Source: Kitasatospora viridis
GTDB taxonomy: Bacteria > Actinomycetota > Actinomycetes > Streptomycetales > Streptomycetaceae
NCBI RefSeq assembly: GCF_007829815.1
Contig: NZ_VIWT01000001.1
Coordinates: 1,263,501-1,327,500 of the forward strand
DNA: 64,000 nucleotides
Direction of reading: 5' to 3'
The position numbers were made by a program, and so were the translations under genes. The notes below the pieces were generated by a model. It was not told the DNA's origin. It was given only the letters and a program-made list of their open reading frames with translations, and made no database searches. Of the stretch, positions 39,766 to 47,970 are shown in pieces; position 1 is the first letter of the stretch; each line of letters begins with the position of its first letter.

Positions 39766-40695
39766 TCAGCCCTTGGTGGCCATCGCCCGCAGGAAGAAGG
39801 TCAGGTTGGCCGGGCGCTCCGCGAGGCGGCGCATGAAGTACCCGTACCACTCCTGACCGTACGGCAGGTAGACGCGCATGGTGTTGCCCGCCTGGGCGAG
39901 TCGCAGCTGCTCCTCCGGGCGGATGCCGAAGAGCATCTGGTACTCGAAGCTGTCCCGGGTGCGGCCGTTCCATTCGGCCAGCTGGCCGGCGATCTTGATC
40001 ATGTTGGGGTCGTGCGAGGCCACCATCGGGTAACCCTCGCCCGCCATCAGCACCTTGAGCGCGCGGACGTAGGCCAGGTCGACCTCGTGCTTGCCCTGGA
40101 AGGCGACCGACTCGGGCTCCTTGTAGGCGCCCTTGCAGATCCGCACCCGGGAGCCGGGGCCGGAGAAGTCCTTGCAGTCCGCCTCGGTGCGGCGCAGGTA
40201 GGCCTGCAGCACGACACCCAGCCACGGGAAGTCGGCGCGCAGCTCGCGGGCGATCGACAGGGTGGAGTCGGTGGTGGTGTGGTCCTCCATGTCCAGGGTG
40301 ACCGTGGTGCCCGCATCCTTGGCCGCCGCGCAGATCCGCCGGGCGTTCTCCAGCGCGATCTTCTCGCCGTCCACCGGCAGGAACTGGCCCACCGCGGAGA
40401 GCTTGACCGAGACCTCGGCGCCGGCGGCCAGGCCGGTCTCCTTGAGGGCGGCCAGCAGGTGCTCGTAGGCCTCGGCGGTGTCGGCGGCCTGGCCGGCGTC
40501 CTTGGTGTCCTCGCCCAGGTGGTCGAGGGTCACCTTGCGACCGGTGGCGACCAGTTCGTCGGTGGCGGTGATGCCCTGGTCGAGCAGCTCGCCGGCGACG
40601 AACCGCTCGACTATCGCGTGGGTGGGCGGGAACTTCTCGACCAGGGTGCGCACCTGCGGGGAGCGCGAGGCGGCGAGGAGGGCGGAACGGAGCAT
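39766..40695 (-). CDS. Proline dehydrogenase (monofunctional)
   Basis: A 309-residue FAD enzyme oxidising proline to pyrroline-5-carboxylate at the membrane surface. The beta/alpha barrel motifs are visible: VSVKLSAVGQFL, TVTLDMEDHTTTDSTL, RVRICKGAYKEP and the C-terminal substrate site GYFMRRLAERPANLTFF with the paired Arg residues. Length is typical of the short PutB/PRODH class. It lies 114 bases downstream of the P5C dehydrogenase gene on the same strand, so both catabolic steps form one unit. Confidence 0.95.
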   Translation of the reverse strand: MLRSALLAASRSPQVRTLVEKFPPTHAIVERFVAGELLDQGITATDELVATGRKVTLDHLGEDTKDAGQAADTAEAYEHLLAALKETGLAAGAEVSVKLSAVGQFLPVDGEKIALENARRICAAAKDAGTTVTLDMEDHTTTDSTLSIARELRADFPWLGVVLQAYLRRTEADCKDFSGPGSRVRICKGAYKEPESVAFQGKHEVDLAYVRALKVLMAGEGYPMVASHDPNMIKIAGQLAEWNGRTRDSFEYQMLFGIRPEEQLRLAQAGNTMRVYLPYGQEWYGYFMRRLAERPANLTFFLRAMATKG

Positions 40696-40798
40696 CGGGA
40701 CTCCCTGGTGGGGGCGTGGGGCAGGAAGAAAGGGGTGGGGGCGGCGGTGAGGGAGCCGCCGCCCCCGTGAGGTGCGGACCTCGGGGACCTACTGGTGC

Positions 40799-40813
40799 CT
40801 GACGGACCGTCAG
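40799..40813. repeat. CTGAC-N5-GTCAG element, copy 4
   Basis: Exact element with 7-bp arms (CTGACGG-A-CCGTCAG). The TCA at 40810-40812 is the stop of the P5C dehydrogenase gene. Confidence 0.85.
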
Positions 40814-42438
40814 CCCATGTGCGGGTAGCGGTAGTCGGTCGGCGGGACGAACGTCTCCTTGATCGACCGGGTCGAGGTCCAGCGGGCCAGGTTCTGCTTG
40901 GCGCCGGCCTTGTCGTTGGTGCCCGAGGCCCGGCCGCCACCGAACGGCTGCTGGCCGACGACCGCGCCGGTCGGCTTGTCGTTGATGTAGAAGTTGCCGG
41001 CCGCGAACCGCAGCTTCTCGGCCGCGTCCTGGGCCGCCGCGCGGTCCTGGGAGATGATCGAACCGGTCAGGCCGTAGGGCGAGACCGACTCCATCTGGGC
41101 CAGCATCGCCTCGTAGTCCTCGTCCTGGTAGACGTGGACGGCCAGGACCGGACCGAAGTACTCGTCCCGGAAGTACTCGCTCGCCGGGTCCTGGCAGACC
41201 AGCACGGTCGGGCGGACGAAGTAGCCCACCGAGTCGTCGTACGTGCCGCCGGCCAGCACCTCGACCTGCGGGTCGGCCTGGGCGCGGTCGATCGCGGCCT
41301 TGTTCTTGGCGAAGGCGCGCTCGTCGATCACGGCGCTCATGAAGTTCGCCAGGTCCGAGACGTCGCCCATGGTCAGGCCCTCGACCTCGTCGCGCAGCTC
41401 GTCCTTGAGCGCGGCCCAGAGCGAGGCGGGCACGTAGGCGCGGGAGAGCGCCGAGCACTTCTGGCCCTGGAACTCGAAGGCGCCGCGGACCATCGCGGTC
41501 TTCAGCACCGCGAGGTCGGCCGACGGGTGGGCGACCAGGAAGTCCTTGCCGCCGGTCTCGCCGACGATCCGCGGGTAGGTGCGGTAGCCGGAGATGTTGG
41601 TGCCGACCTCGCGCCACAGGTGCTGGAAGGTGGCGGTGGAGCCGGTGAAGTGGATGCCGGCCAGCGCCGGGTGCTTCAGCGCCACCTCGGAGACGGCCAG
41701 GCCGTCGCCGGTCACCATGTTGATGACGCCCTTGGGCAGGCCCGCGGCCTCCAGCAGCTGCATCAGGTAGTGCGCGGCGAACTGCTGGGTGGGGGACGGC
41801 TTCCAGATCACCACGTTGCCCATCAGGGCCGGGGCGGTGGGCAGGTTGCCGGCGATCGCCGTGAAGTTGAACGGGGTGATCGCGTAGACGAAGCCCTCCA
41901 GCGGGCGGTGGTCGCTGCGGTTCCACACGCCGTCGGAGGAGATCGGCTGCTCGGCGAGGATCTGCCGGGCGAAGTGCACGTTGAAGCGCAGGAAGTCGAC
42001 CAGCTCGCAGGGGGTGTCGATCTCCGCCTGCTGGGCGGTCTTCGACTGGCCCAGCATGGTCGCGGCGGCCAGCGTCTCGCGCCACGGGCCGGCCAGCAGG
42101 TCGGCGGCCTTCAGGAAGATCGCGGCCCGGGAGTCGAAGGAGAGCGCCTGCCAGGCGGGAGCAGCCGCCAGGGCAGTGTCGATGGCCTCCTGCGCGTCCG
42201 CCTGGGTGGCGTTGCGCAGGGTGCCGAGCCGAGCCGCGTGGTTGTGCGGCTGGACGACGTGGATCTCGGCGCCGGCACCCATGCGGTGCTCGCCGTTGAT
42301 CGTCATGGTCAGCTGGACGGGCTCCTGGCCCCCCAGCTCCTTCAGCTTCGCCTCAAGCCGGGCCCGTTCGGGGCTGCCGGGGGCGTAGCTGTGGACCGGC
42401 TCGTTCACCGGCGCGGGGACCTGGGTCACAGCGTCCAT
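40810..42438 (-). CDS. pruA: 1-pyrroline-5-carboxylate dehydrogenase
   Basis: A 542-residue NAD-dependent aldehyde dehydrogenase (glutamate-semialdehyde oxidising). The catalytic Glu is in ETGGKDFL, the catalytic Cys in FQGQKCSALSR, and the NAD-binding FTGSTATF; ITPFNFTAIAGNLPTAPALMGN is diagnostic of P5C dehydrogenase. It converts P5C to glutamate, the second step after the neighbouring proline dehydrogenase. A PucR-type regulator is divergent, and a perfect 28-bp palindrome lies between them. Confidence 0.96.
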   Translation of the reverse strand: MDAVTQVPAPVNEPVHSYAPGSPERARLEAKLKELGGQEPVQLTMTINGEHRMGAGAEIHVVQPHNHAARLGTLRNATQADAQEAIDTALAAAPAWQALSFDSRAAIFLKAADLLAGPWRETLAAATMLGQSKTAQQAEIDTPCELVDFLRFNVHFARQILAEQPISSDGVWNRSDHRPLEGFVYAITPFNFTAIAGNLPTAPALMGNVVIWKPSPTQQFAAHYLMQLLEAAGLPKGVINMVTGDGLAVSEVALKHPALAGIHFTGSTATFQHLWREVGTNISGYRTYPRIVGETGGKDFLVAHPSADLAVLKTAMVRGAFEFQGQKCSALSRAYVPASLWAALKDELRDEVEGLTMGDVSDLANFMSAVIDERAFAKNKAAIDRAQADPQVEVLAGGTYDDSVGYFVRPTVLVCQDPASEYFRDEYFGPVLAVHVYQDEDYEAMLAQMESVSPYGLTGSIISQDRAAAQDAAEKLRFAAGNFYINDKPTGAVVGQQPFGGGRASGTNDKAGAKQNLARWTSTRSIKETFVPPTDYRYPHMG

Positions 42439-42487
42439 AACGCGCGCTCTCCTTCGAGTCGTGGGGGGCTTTGTAAGTCCTGGGGGT

Positions 42488-42515
42488 CATGGCCGCAGTG
42501 CGCACTGCGGCCATG
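42488..42515. promoter_or_regulatory. Perfect 28-bp palindrome between pruA and PucR-type regulator
   Basis: Every base of 42488-42515 is mirrored (centre TGCGCA). It is 50 bases from pruA and 94 from the regulator start. In a divergent regulator/target pair this is the likely binding site, although as RNA it would also form a 13-bp hairpin in either leader. Confidence 0.6.
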
Positions 42516-42608
42516 GAGGAACGTTAAGCCGCGCGGACGGTCCATCAGGTTGGCCGGGCGGCTAAAGTCATCCATACGGCATTGTTCGAACGGATGAAGG
42601 TGAGGCCG

Positions 42609-44216
42609 ATGACCGGCGCGGCCCCCGCCGGAATCCCGCTCCGCCAGCTGCTGATGTCACTCGGCGAACCGCTGGTCGAACTCCAGGCCGCCCCCGCCGG
42701 ACTCGACGTGCCCGTCAGCGACGTGGCGATCCTCGACCCCGAGGACCCGGCCACCGCCGCCCCCGGCGAACTGGTGCTGGCCATCGGCGCCCGCGGCCGC
42801 GCCGCACTCCCCGCCCTGCGCGCCGCCGGACGGGCCCGGGCCGCGGCCGTCGCCGTCAAGCTCGACGCCCCCGGCCAGGCCGACGCGCTGCGCGAGGCCG
42901 CCACCGAGGCCGGGGTCGCCCTGCTCTCGGTCCGCCGGGAGACCCGCTGGGAACACCTGGACGCGCTGGCCCGCGCCGTGCTCGCCGGCCCCGACGCGCC
43001 CGAGTCGGTGGAACCCAACGTCGGCGACCTCTTCTCGCTCGCCCAGACCACCGCCGCGCTCACCGGCGGCATCGTCTCCATCGAGGACACCTCCAGCCGG
43101 GTCCTCGCCTACTCCCGCTCGGCCGACTCCGACGAGGTGGACGACCTGCGCCGGCTCTCCATCCTCGGCTGGCAGGGCCCCGAGCCCTACCTCTCCAAGC
43201 TCCGCGAGTGGGGCATCTTCCAGCACCTGCGCAGCTCCGACACCGTCATCGCGGTCGAACCGCACCCCGAACTCGGGCTGCGCCGCCGGCTCGCCATCGG
43301 CATCCGGGCCGGCGCCCAACCGCTCGGCACCATCTGGGTGCAGGAGGGCTCCCAGCCGCTCGCCCCGCAGGCCGAGCAGGCGCTGGTCGGCGCGGCCCGG
43401 GTGGCCGCGGCCCAACTCGTGCGCCGGCGCCGCGAGGTGTCCGCCGACGTGCGGCTCACCCAGACCCTGCTGACCGGCCTGCTCGAAGGCTCCACCGGGC
43501 CGCAGTCGCTCGCCACCCACCTCGGCCTGAACCCGCACCGCCCGGCCACCGTGCTCGGCTACGCGACGGCCGGCGGACAGGCCGTGCGGGCCGAGGTGAC
43601 CGGGCTGATCTCGGTGCACGCCGCCGCCCGGCACCGCGGCGCGCTGCTCGCCCCGATCGACTCCCGGATCTACGTGCTGCTGCCCGACCTGCCGCCCGCA
43701 CTGCCGCTGAGCACGGTGCGGGACTGGGCGCTCGAAGTGGTCGCCGCCGCCCGCACCCACCTCGGCGTCGAACTGCGGGCAGCGATCGGCTCCACCGTGC
43801 CGGGGCTGGCCCAGGTGCCGGACTCCCGGGCCCAGGCCGACCGGATCCTGGACGCGATGGGCCGCGGCGGGGTGGTGCCCGAGGTCGCCGCACTGCTCGA
43901 CGTGCAGGCCGAGGTGCTGGTCAGCGAGGTGCTCGCGCTGCTCCAGGAACGCCCCGGCCTGCGCGACCCGCGGCTCGCCGCGCTCACCGACTACGACGCG
44001 CGGCACGGCACCCGGCTCGCCGAATCGGTGCTGGCCTGGCTGGACGCGCTCGGCGAGGTGCGGGTGGCCGCGCAGTCGCTGCACATCCACCCCAACACCC
44101 TGCGCTACCGGGTGCGGCGGGCCGAGCAGCTCACCGGGATCGACCTGGCGCAGCCGCAGCAGCGCCTGCTCGCGATGCTCCAACTGCGGCTTCCGAGCGC
44201 CGACCAAGACAACTGA
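42609..44216 (+). CDS. PucR-family transcriptional regulator of proline catabolism
   Basis: A 535-residue regulator with a PucR N-terminal ligand/GAF-like region (DVAILDPEDPATAAPGELVL), a central GAF-type part (RRLAIGIRAGAQPLGTIWVQEG), a GGDEF-like middle segment, and the PucR C-terminal HTH (VAAQSLHIHPNTLRYRVRRAEQLTGIDL). Mycobacterial PruC and similar proteins of this type activate prodh/p5cdh on proline, which matches the divergent pruA. ATG 42609 with AAGGTGAG upstream is preferred to TTG 42582 or ATG 42594. Its stop is in a CTGAC-N5-GTCAG element. Confidence 0.88.
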   Translation: MTGAAPAGIPLRQLLMSLGEPLVELQAAPAGLDVPVSDVAILDPEDPATAAPGELVLAIGARGRAALPALRAAGRARAAAVAVKLDAPGQADALREAATEAGVALLSVRRETRWEHLDALARAVLAGPDAPESVEPNVGDLFSLAQTTAALTGGIVSIEDTSSRVLAYSRSADSDEVDDLRRLSILGWQGPEPYLSKLREWGIFQHLRSSDTVIAVEPHPELGLRRRLAIGIRAGAQPLGTIWVQEGSQPLAPQAEQALVGAARVAAAQLVRRRREVSADVRLTQTLLTGLLEGSTGPQSLATHLGLNPHRPATVLGYATAGGQAVRAEVTGLISVHAAARHRGALLAPIDSRIYVLLPDLPPALPLSTVRDWALEVVAAARTHLGVELRAAIGSTVPGLAQVPDSRAQADRILDAMGRGGVVPEVAALLDVQAEVLVSEVLALLQERPGLRDPRLAALTDYDARHGTRLAESVLAWLDALGEVRVAAQSLHIHPNTLRYRVRRAEQLTGIDLAQPQQRLLAMLQLRLPSADQDN

Positions 44217-44227
44217 CGAGTCGTCAG
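44213..44227. repeat. CTGAC-N5-GTCAG element, copy 5 (both stop codons)
   Basis: Exact element with 7-bp arms (CTGACGA-G-TCGTCAG). The TGA at 44214-44216 ends the PucR-type gene and the TCA at 44224-44226 is the stop of the convergent gene. Confidence 0.9.
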
Positions 44228-45402
44228 ACCCCGGTGCGGCGACCGCGCCACTGCTCCCAGGAGGCCAGCCAGCAGGCCTCCGCCTCACCGTCCAACTCCC
44301 CGCACCGGCGCAGCCGTTCCCAAGCCCGCTGGGCCGACAGGCTGGGCACCTCACTGGCGAAGACGGTGAACCTGATGGACTCCTCCACCGCCGCCCGCCC
44401 GTCCTCGGTGCCCACCAGCCAGTCCGCCCGCTCGGCCAGCCGGCACAGCTGGGCCACCATCAACTCCAGTGCGGCCCTGGCCTCCTCCCGGCTCTCCGAG
44501 GCGTACCGCGCCTGCTGCCGCTCGGCCGCCGACCAGTGCTCCACCGGCTCGCCCACCCGCAGCCGCCGGGGCAGCTTGACCCGCCCGCCGGACAGCCGCT
44601 GCGCCCGCTCCGCCAGCGCGCGCTCCACGCTCGACTCGACCAGCAACCGGTGCGCGTCCAGCCCGCCGAGCGCCGCCTGCCCGCGGTGCGCCTGGGCGAC
44701 CCGGCGCCGCCGGCCGCTCTCCAGGCAGCGCAGCAGCTCGCTGCGGCCCGCCGTGTAGCGCTCGCAGTCGGTGCCGGTCAACCCGTCCAGCTCGACGTCG
44801 CCCGGCGCCACCCCGCGCCCGCAGAGCAGCACCACCGAGCCGCGGACGGTCAGTTGGCCGGCCCACACGGTGCGCGCGTGGCCCGCCGGCCCCGGCCCGC
44901 TGCCGCGCTCCTCGTGGATCTGCACCGGCACCGGCTCGCCGGCCACGGTGATCCACTCCCGCAGGGTGCGGATCCGGCCCGGGCAGTCGCCCTCGTCCAG
45001 CCCCAGGTACTCGTAGATCCGGTCCCGCTCGCGCTCGATCAGCTCCTCCGGCTCGGGCAGCGGGGTGTAGCGCTCGATGCCCGGCTGGTAGGTGCGCACC
45101 GTGACGTACGGGCCGTCCAGCGAACTCCAGTCGCCGGATCTGACCTCCAGCCAGGAGACCTCGCCGCCGAGCAGCTCGTACCCGCTCAGCGCGTCGCTGT
45201 CGGCCCCCGGCCCGCCGACCGCCGGCGGCAGGCCGCGGGCGCCCCGGCCCGACCGGTCCACCCCGTAGACCGTGAAGTCCAGATCGGCGAACAGCTCCCG
45301 CAGCAACAGCTCCTGGTCGCGCAGGCGCTCCTCCTGCACCGGCTCCGCCGTCCAGCTCTCACCGCTGATCGTCACCTTCGCCGCACCCCCGGGCTCGCCC
45401 AC
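44224..45402 (-). CDS. Conserved actinomycete hypothetical protein, ~392 aa
   Basis: No domain recognised. The protein is soluble, acidic and Arg-rich, with a beta-rich N-terminal half (VTISGESWTAEPVQEERLRDQ, WLEVRSGDW, PYVTVRTY) and a helical C-terminal half. The start is uncertain: GTG 45402 is used, with GTG at 45378 or upstream alternatives as possibilities; none has a strong ribosome site. A 193-base gap separates it from the divergent SRPBCC gene. Confidence 0.5.
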   Translation of the reverse strand: MGEPGGAAKVTISGESWTAEPVQEERLRDQELLLRELFADLDFTVYGVDRSGRGARGLPPAVGGPGADSDALSGYELLGGEVSWLEVRSGDWSSLDGPYVTVRTYQPGIERYTPLPEPEELIERERDRIYEYLGLDEGDCPGRIRTLREWITVAGEPVPVQIHEERGSGPGPAGHARTVWAGQLTVRGSVVLLCGRGVAPGDVELDGLTGTDCERYTAGRSELLRCLESGRRRRVAQAHRGQAALGGLDAHRLLVESSVERALAERAQRLSGGRVKLPRRLRVGEPVEHWSAAERQQARYASESREEARAALELMVAQLCRLAERADWLVGTEDGRAAVEESIRFTVFASEVPSLSAQRAWERLRRCGELDGEAEACWLASWEQWRGRRTGV

Positions 45403-45595
45403 GCTCGTTCCGCCGTCCCACGGCGCCGCGTGCAGGCGGACCGCGTCCGCCCACGATACGTGGGCGCGACCTGCTGGGCCATCAGCTTCCCTCGTACGGT
45501 TGGCAGATCGCCCCGGCCCCTCCCGGCGGCGGCCCGACCGCCCTAGGGTGTCGGTGCGTGCGCCCCGCCCCGGGGCGCCGGACCGGGAGCGGCCA

Positions 45596-46057
45596 GTGGA
45601 CCCCAACCGCTACCACCTGCTGAGCACCTGGCGGCTGCCCGCGCCGCCCGGCGCCGTCTACCGGGCGCTGCGCGACGTGCCCGACTACCCGCTCTGGTGG
45701 CCGCAGGTGCGCGAGGTGCACCGGCTCGACGACGACGCCGGGCGGCTGCGGGTCCGCTCGCTGCTGCCCTACTCGCTGCGGTTCACCGCCCGGGAGCTGC
45801 GCCAGGACGAGGCCGCCGGGGTGCTGGAGGCCGAGCTCTCCGGCGACCTGGCCGGCTGGTCCCGGTGGAGCGTCGACGCGGACGGGCCGGGCCGCAGCCG
45901 GGCGGTCTTCGAGGAGGAGGTCCGCCCGGGCAAGCGGCTGATGCGGCTGCTCGCACTGCCCGGGCGGCCGCTCTTCCTGGCCAACCACGCGGTGATGATG
46001 CGGGCCGGCGAGCGCGGGCTGCGGCGGCGGCTCAGCGGCGAGCCGCCGCCCGGGTAG
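45596..46057 (+). CDS. SRPBCC / polyketide-cyclase-like lipid-binding protein
   Basis: A 153-residue START-like protein: an N-terminal helix after YHLLSTWRLPAPPGAVYRAL, the WWPQVREVHRLDD strand, and a C-terminal helix. The family binds hydrophobic ligands; some members are aromatase/cyclases, others simply carriers. GGGAG six bases before the GTG supports the start. It is followed closely by a convergent gene. Ligand unknown. Confidence 0.78.
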   Translation: MDPNRYHLLSTWRLPAPPGAVYRALRDVPDYPLWWPQVREVHRLDDDAGRLRVRSLLPYSLRFTARELRQDEAAGVLEAELSGDLAGWSRWSVDADGPGRSRAVFEEEVRPGKRLMRLLALPGRPLFLANHAVMMRAGERGLRRRLSGEPPPG

Positions 46058-46063
46058 CCGGAC

Positions 46064-47695
46064 TCAGTTCTGCGAGCGGGCCTTGAACGCGGCCTTGCGG
46101 GCCTCCTTCGCGACCTTCCGGTCCAGGTGCAGCTCGCCGACCGCCTCCAGCACCTGCGCGGTGTAGGGGTGGTCCACCCGCCAGAGCTCGCCGAAGAACG
46201 AGGCCGGGTTGTCGGTCACCGGCATCTGCGAGATCAGCTCGCGCAGGAACGCGGCGTCGCCCTCGCTGTCCAGCAGCTGCGCGGCGAAGGTGTCCACCGC
46301 GGTCCACAGCACCATCGCGCGCTCCGGCGCGGGCACGTCGGTCACCCCCTGGGCGACCAGGTAGGCCCGGGCACCGCCGCCCAGCTCCGGGTCGGCCAGC
46401 ACCTCGCGGGCGGCCGGCTCGGCGGCCGGGCCGAGCTCGGTCAGCACCAGCTGGGCCAGCATCCGGCGCAGCGGGGCGGTGCGGTCGTCGCCGCGAGCGG
46501 CGTCCAGCACCTCACGGGCGGCGGCGACCGGCTCGCGCTCCGCCAGCCAGACCCGGATCTCCTGCTCGGGCAGCACGTTGGCGGCCTCCGCGATGCCCTG
46601 CAGCAGCGCGACCGCGTCGCCGGTGGCGTACTCGCCGATCAGCGGGGCCTCGTAGCCCTCGTCCAACAGCCACTGGCGGATGCCGTACTGGCCCAGCGGG
46701 GTCAGCTTGACCAGGCCGAACCGGGCCGCCTCGGCCTCGTCCGGCTCGACCGGCTCGCCCTCGGCGGCCCGCCCGGCCGGCTCCGCCCCGCCCGCCGACT
46801 CGTCCTCCTCGTCGAAGAGCTCGGGGTCGATCGGCTGGTACTCCAGCAGCCCGATCTCGGCCAGGTCGGCGAGCATCGGGTCCAGGGCGACCATCACGTC
46901 GGTGATGTCGCCGAGCATCTCCTCGTCCGGGTCCTCCCCGTCCGGCACCACCAGCAGCGCGGCCAGCACGCCCAGCGGCACCGTCTCCTGGCCCGGCTCG
47001 GCGAAGGCGGTGGCCTCGTAGAGCACCTGCAGCGCCTCGTCGAGCAGTTCGGCGGCCTCCGCCTGGACCTCCTCGTACTGGGCGAGCAGCTCCTCGGCGC
47101 GCTCCTCGTCGGCCTGCTCGCCCGCGTCCGGCTCGGCGTCCAGCGGCTCGATCTCGGCGGCCAGCTCGGCGATCACGTCGGCGGCCGAGAGCCACATCTC
47201 CAGCACCGCCTCCGGGTCGCCGGCCTCCACCGGGGCCAGCTCCTCGCTCGGGCCGGCCGCCCGGTGGCCCTCCTCGTCGTGCGCGAGCACCACCAGCTCC
47301 AGGTCGCAGGCCAGCGACCAGGCGCGCATCGCCTCCAGCACCGCCTCCTCCGCCACCTCGCCCTCGGCCGGGGCCAGGTCCAGGAAGCGGGCGGCCTCCT
47401 CGCGGTCCGGCTCGGGCAGGTCGCCCAGCTCGTCCACCGGCCGGGTCGGCGCGGCCCAGCGGGCCAGCCGCACGGCCCGCTGCACCAGCGGCACCTCCAG
47501 CGCGGCCGCCACCAGCTCGGCCTCCGGGGCCAGCCGCACCGGCGGCACCAGCACCGGCTGGTCGTCCGCGTCCTGCGAGCTCTGCGCGCCGTAGAGGTCG
47601 GCGAGGTCGAAGTCGGCGGGCAGCAGGCTCTCGGCCGGCAGCGCGCCCGGTTCGGCCGACGGGTGGTCAGTGTTCTTGCGGCGTCGTCCGGCCAT
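46064..47695 (-). CDS. Acidic conserved hypothetical protein, 543 aa
   Basis: Strongly acidic throughout (Glu/Asp-rich stretches such as AEPDAGEQADEERAEELL and DEEDESAGGAEPAG), helical, without membrane segments. Central sections (VKLTPLGQYGIRQWLL) resemble winged-helix elements of large actinomycete proteins that are unannotated in most genomes. The C-terminus is basic (KEARKAAFKARSQN). GAGGAG ten bases before the ATG supports the start. The gene is divergent from the MFS transporter. Function unknown. Confidence 0.6.
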   Translation of the reverse strand: MAGRRRKNTDHPSAEPGALPAESLLPADFDLADLYGAQSSQDADDQPVLVPPVRLAPEAELVAAALEVPLVQRAVRLARWAAPTRPVDELGDLPEPDREEAARFLDLAPAEGEVAEEAVLEAMRAWSLACDLELVVLAHDEEGHRAAGPSEELAPVEAGDPEAVLEMWLSAADVIAELAAEIEPLDAEPDAGEQADEERAEELLAQYEEVQAEAAELLDEALQVLYEATAFAEPGQETVPLGVLAALLVVPDGEDPDEEMLGDITDVMVALDPMLADLAEIGLLEYQPIDPELFDEEDESAGGAEPAGRAAEGEPVEPDEAEAARFGLVKLTPLGQYGIRQWLLDEGYEAPLIGEYATGDAVALLQGIAEAANVLPEQEIRVWLAEREPVAAAREVLDAARGDDRTAPLRRMLAQLVLTELGPAAEPAAREVLADPELGGGARAYLVAQGVTDVPAPERAMVLWTAVDTFAAQLLDSEGDAAFLRELISQMPVTDNPASFFGELWRVDHPYTAQVLEAVGELHLDRKVAKEARKAAFKARSQN

Positions 47696-47970
47696 CGGGC
47701 GCGATCTCCTCGGAAAAAGGGGTCCTGCGGGGTGCTGCACTGCGATCAGCGTATCGGCCGAGTCGCCAACCGTGCCCGTCCTGCGGGGGGCGCGCGCCAC
47801 CCGCGCACGCCCCTCACCTGCCACCCCGTATCCTTTGACCTCGACTGCACATCACGCACCACCTCGGCACCGCACCTCCTCGGCCACCACCACAGCGCCG
47901 ACGAACGGCAACGCCCCGGCACACCCCGCCGGCCCGGGGTGGCGCCCGGCCACATCAGGAGATCCCTGCC

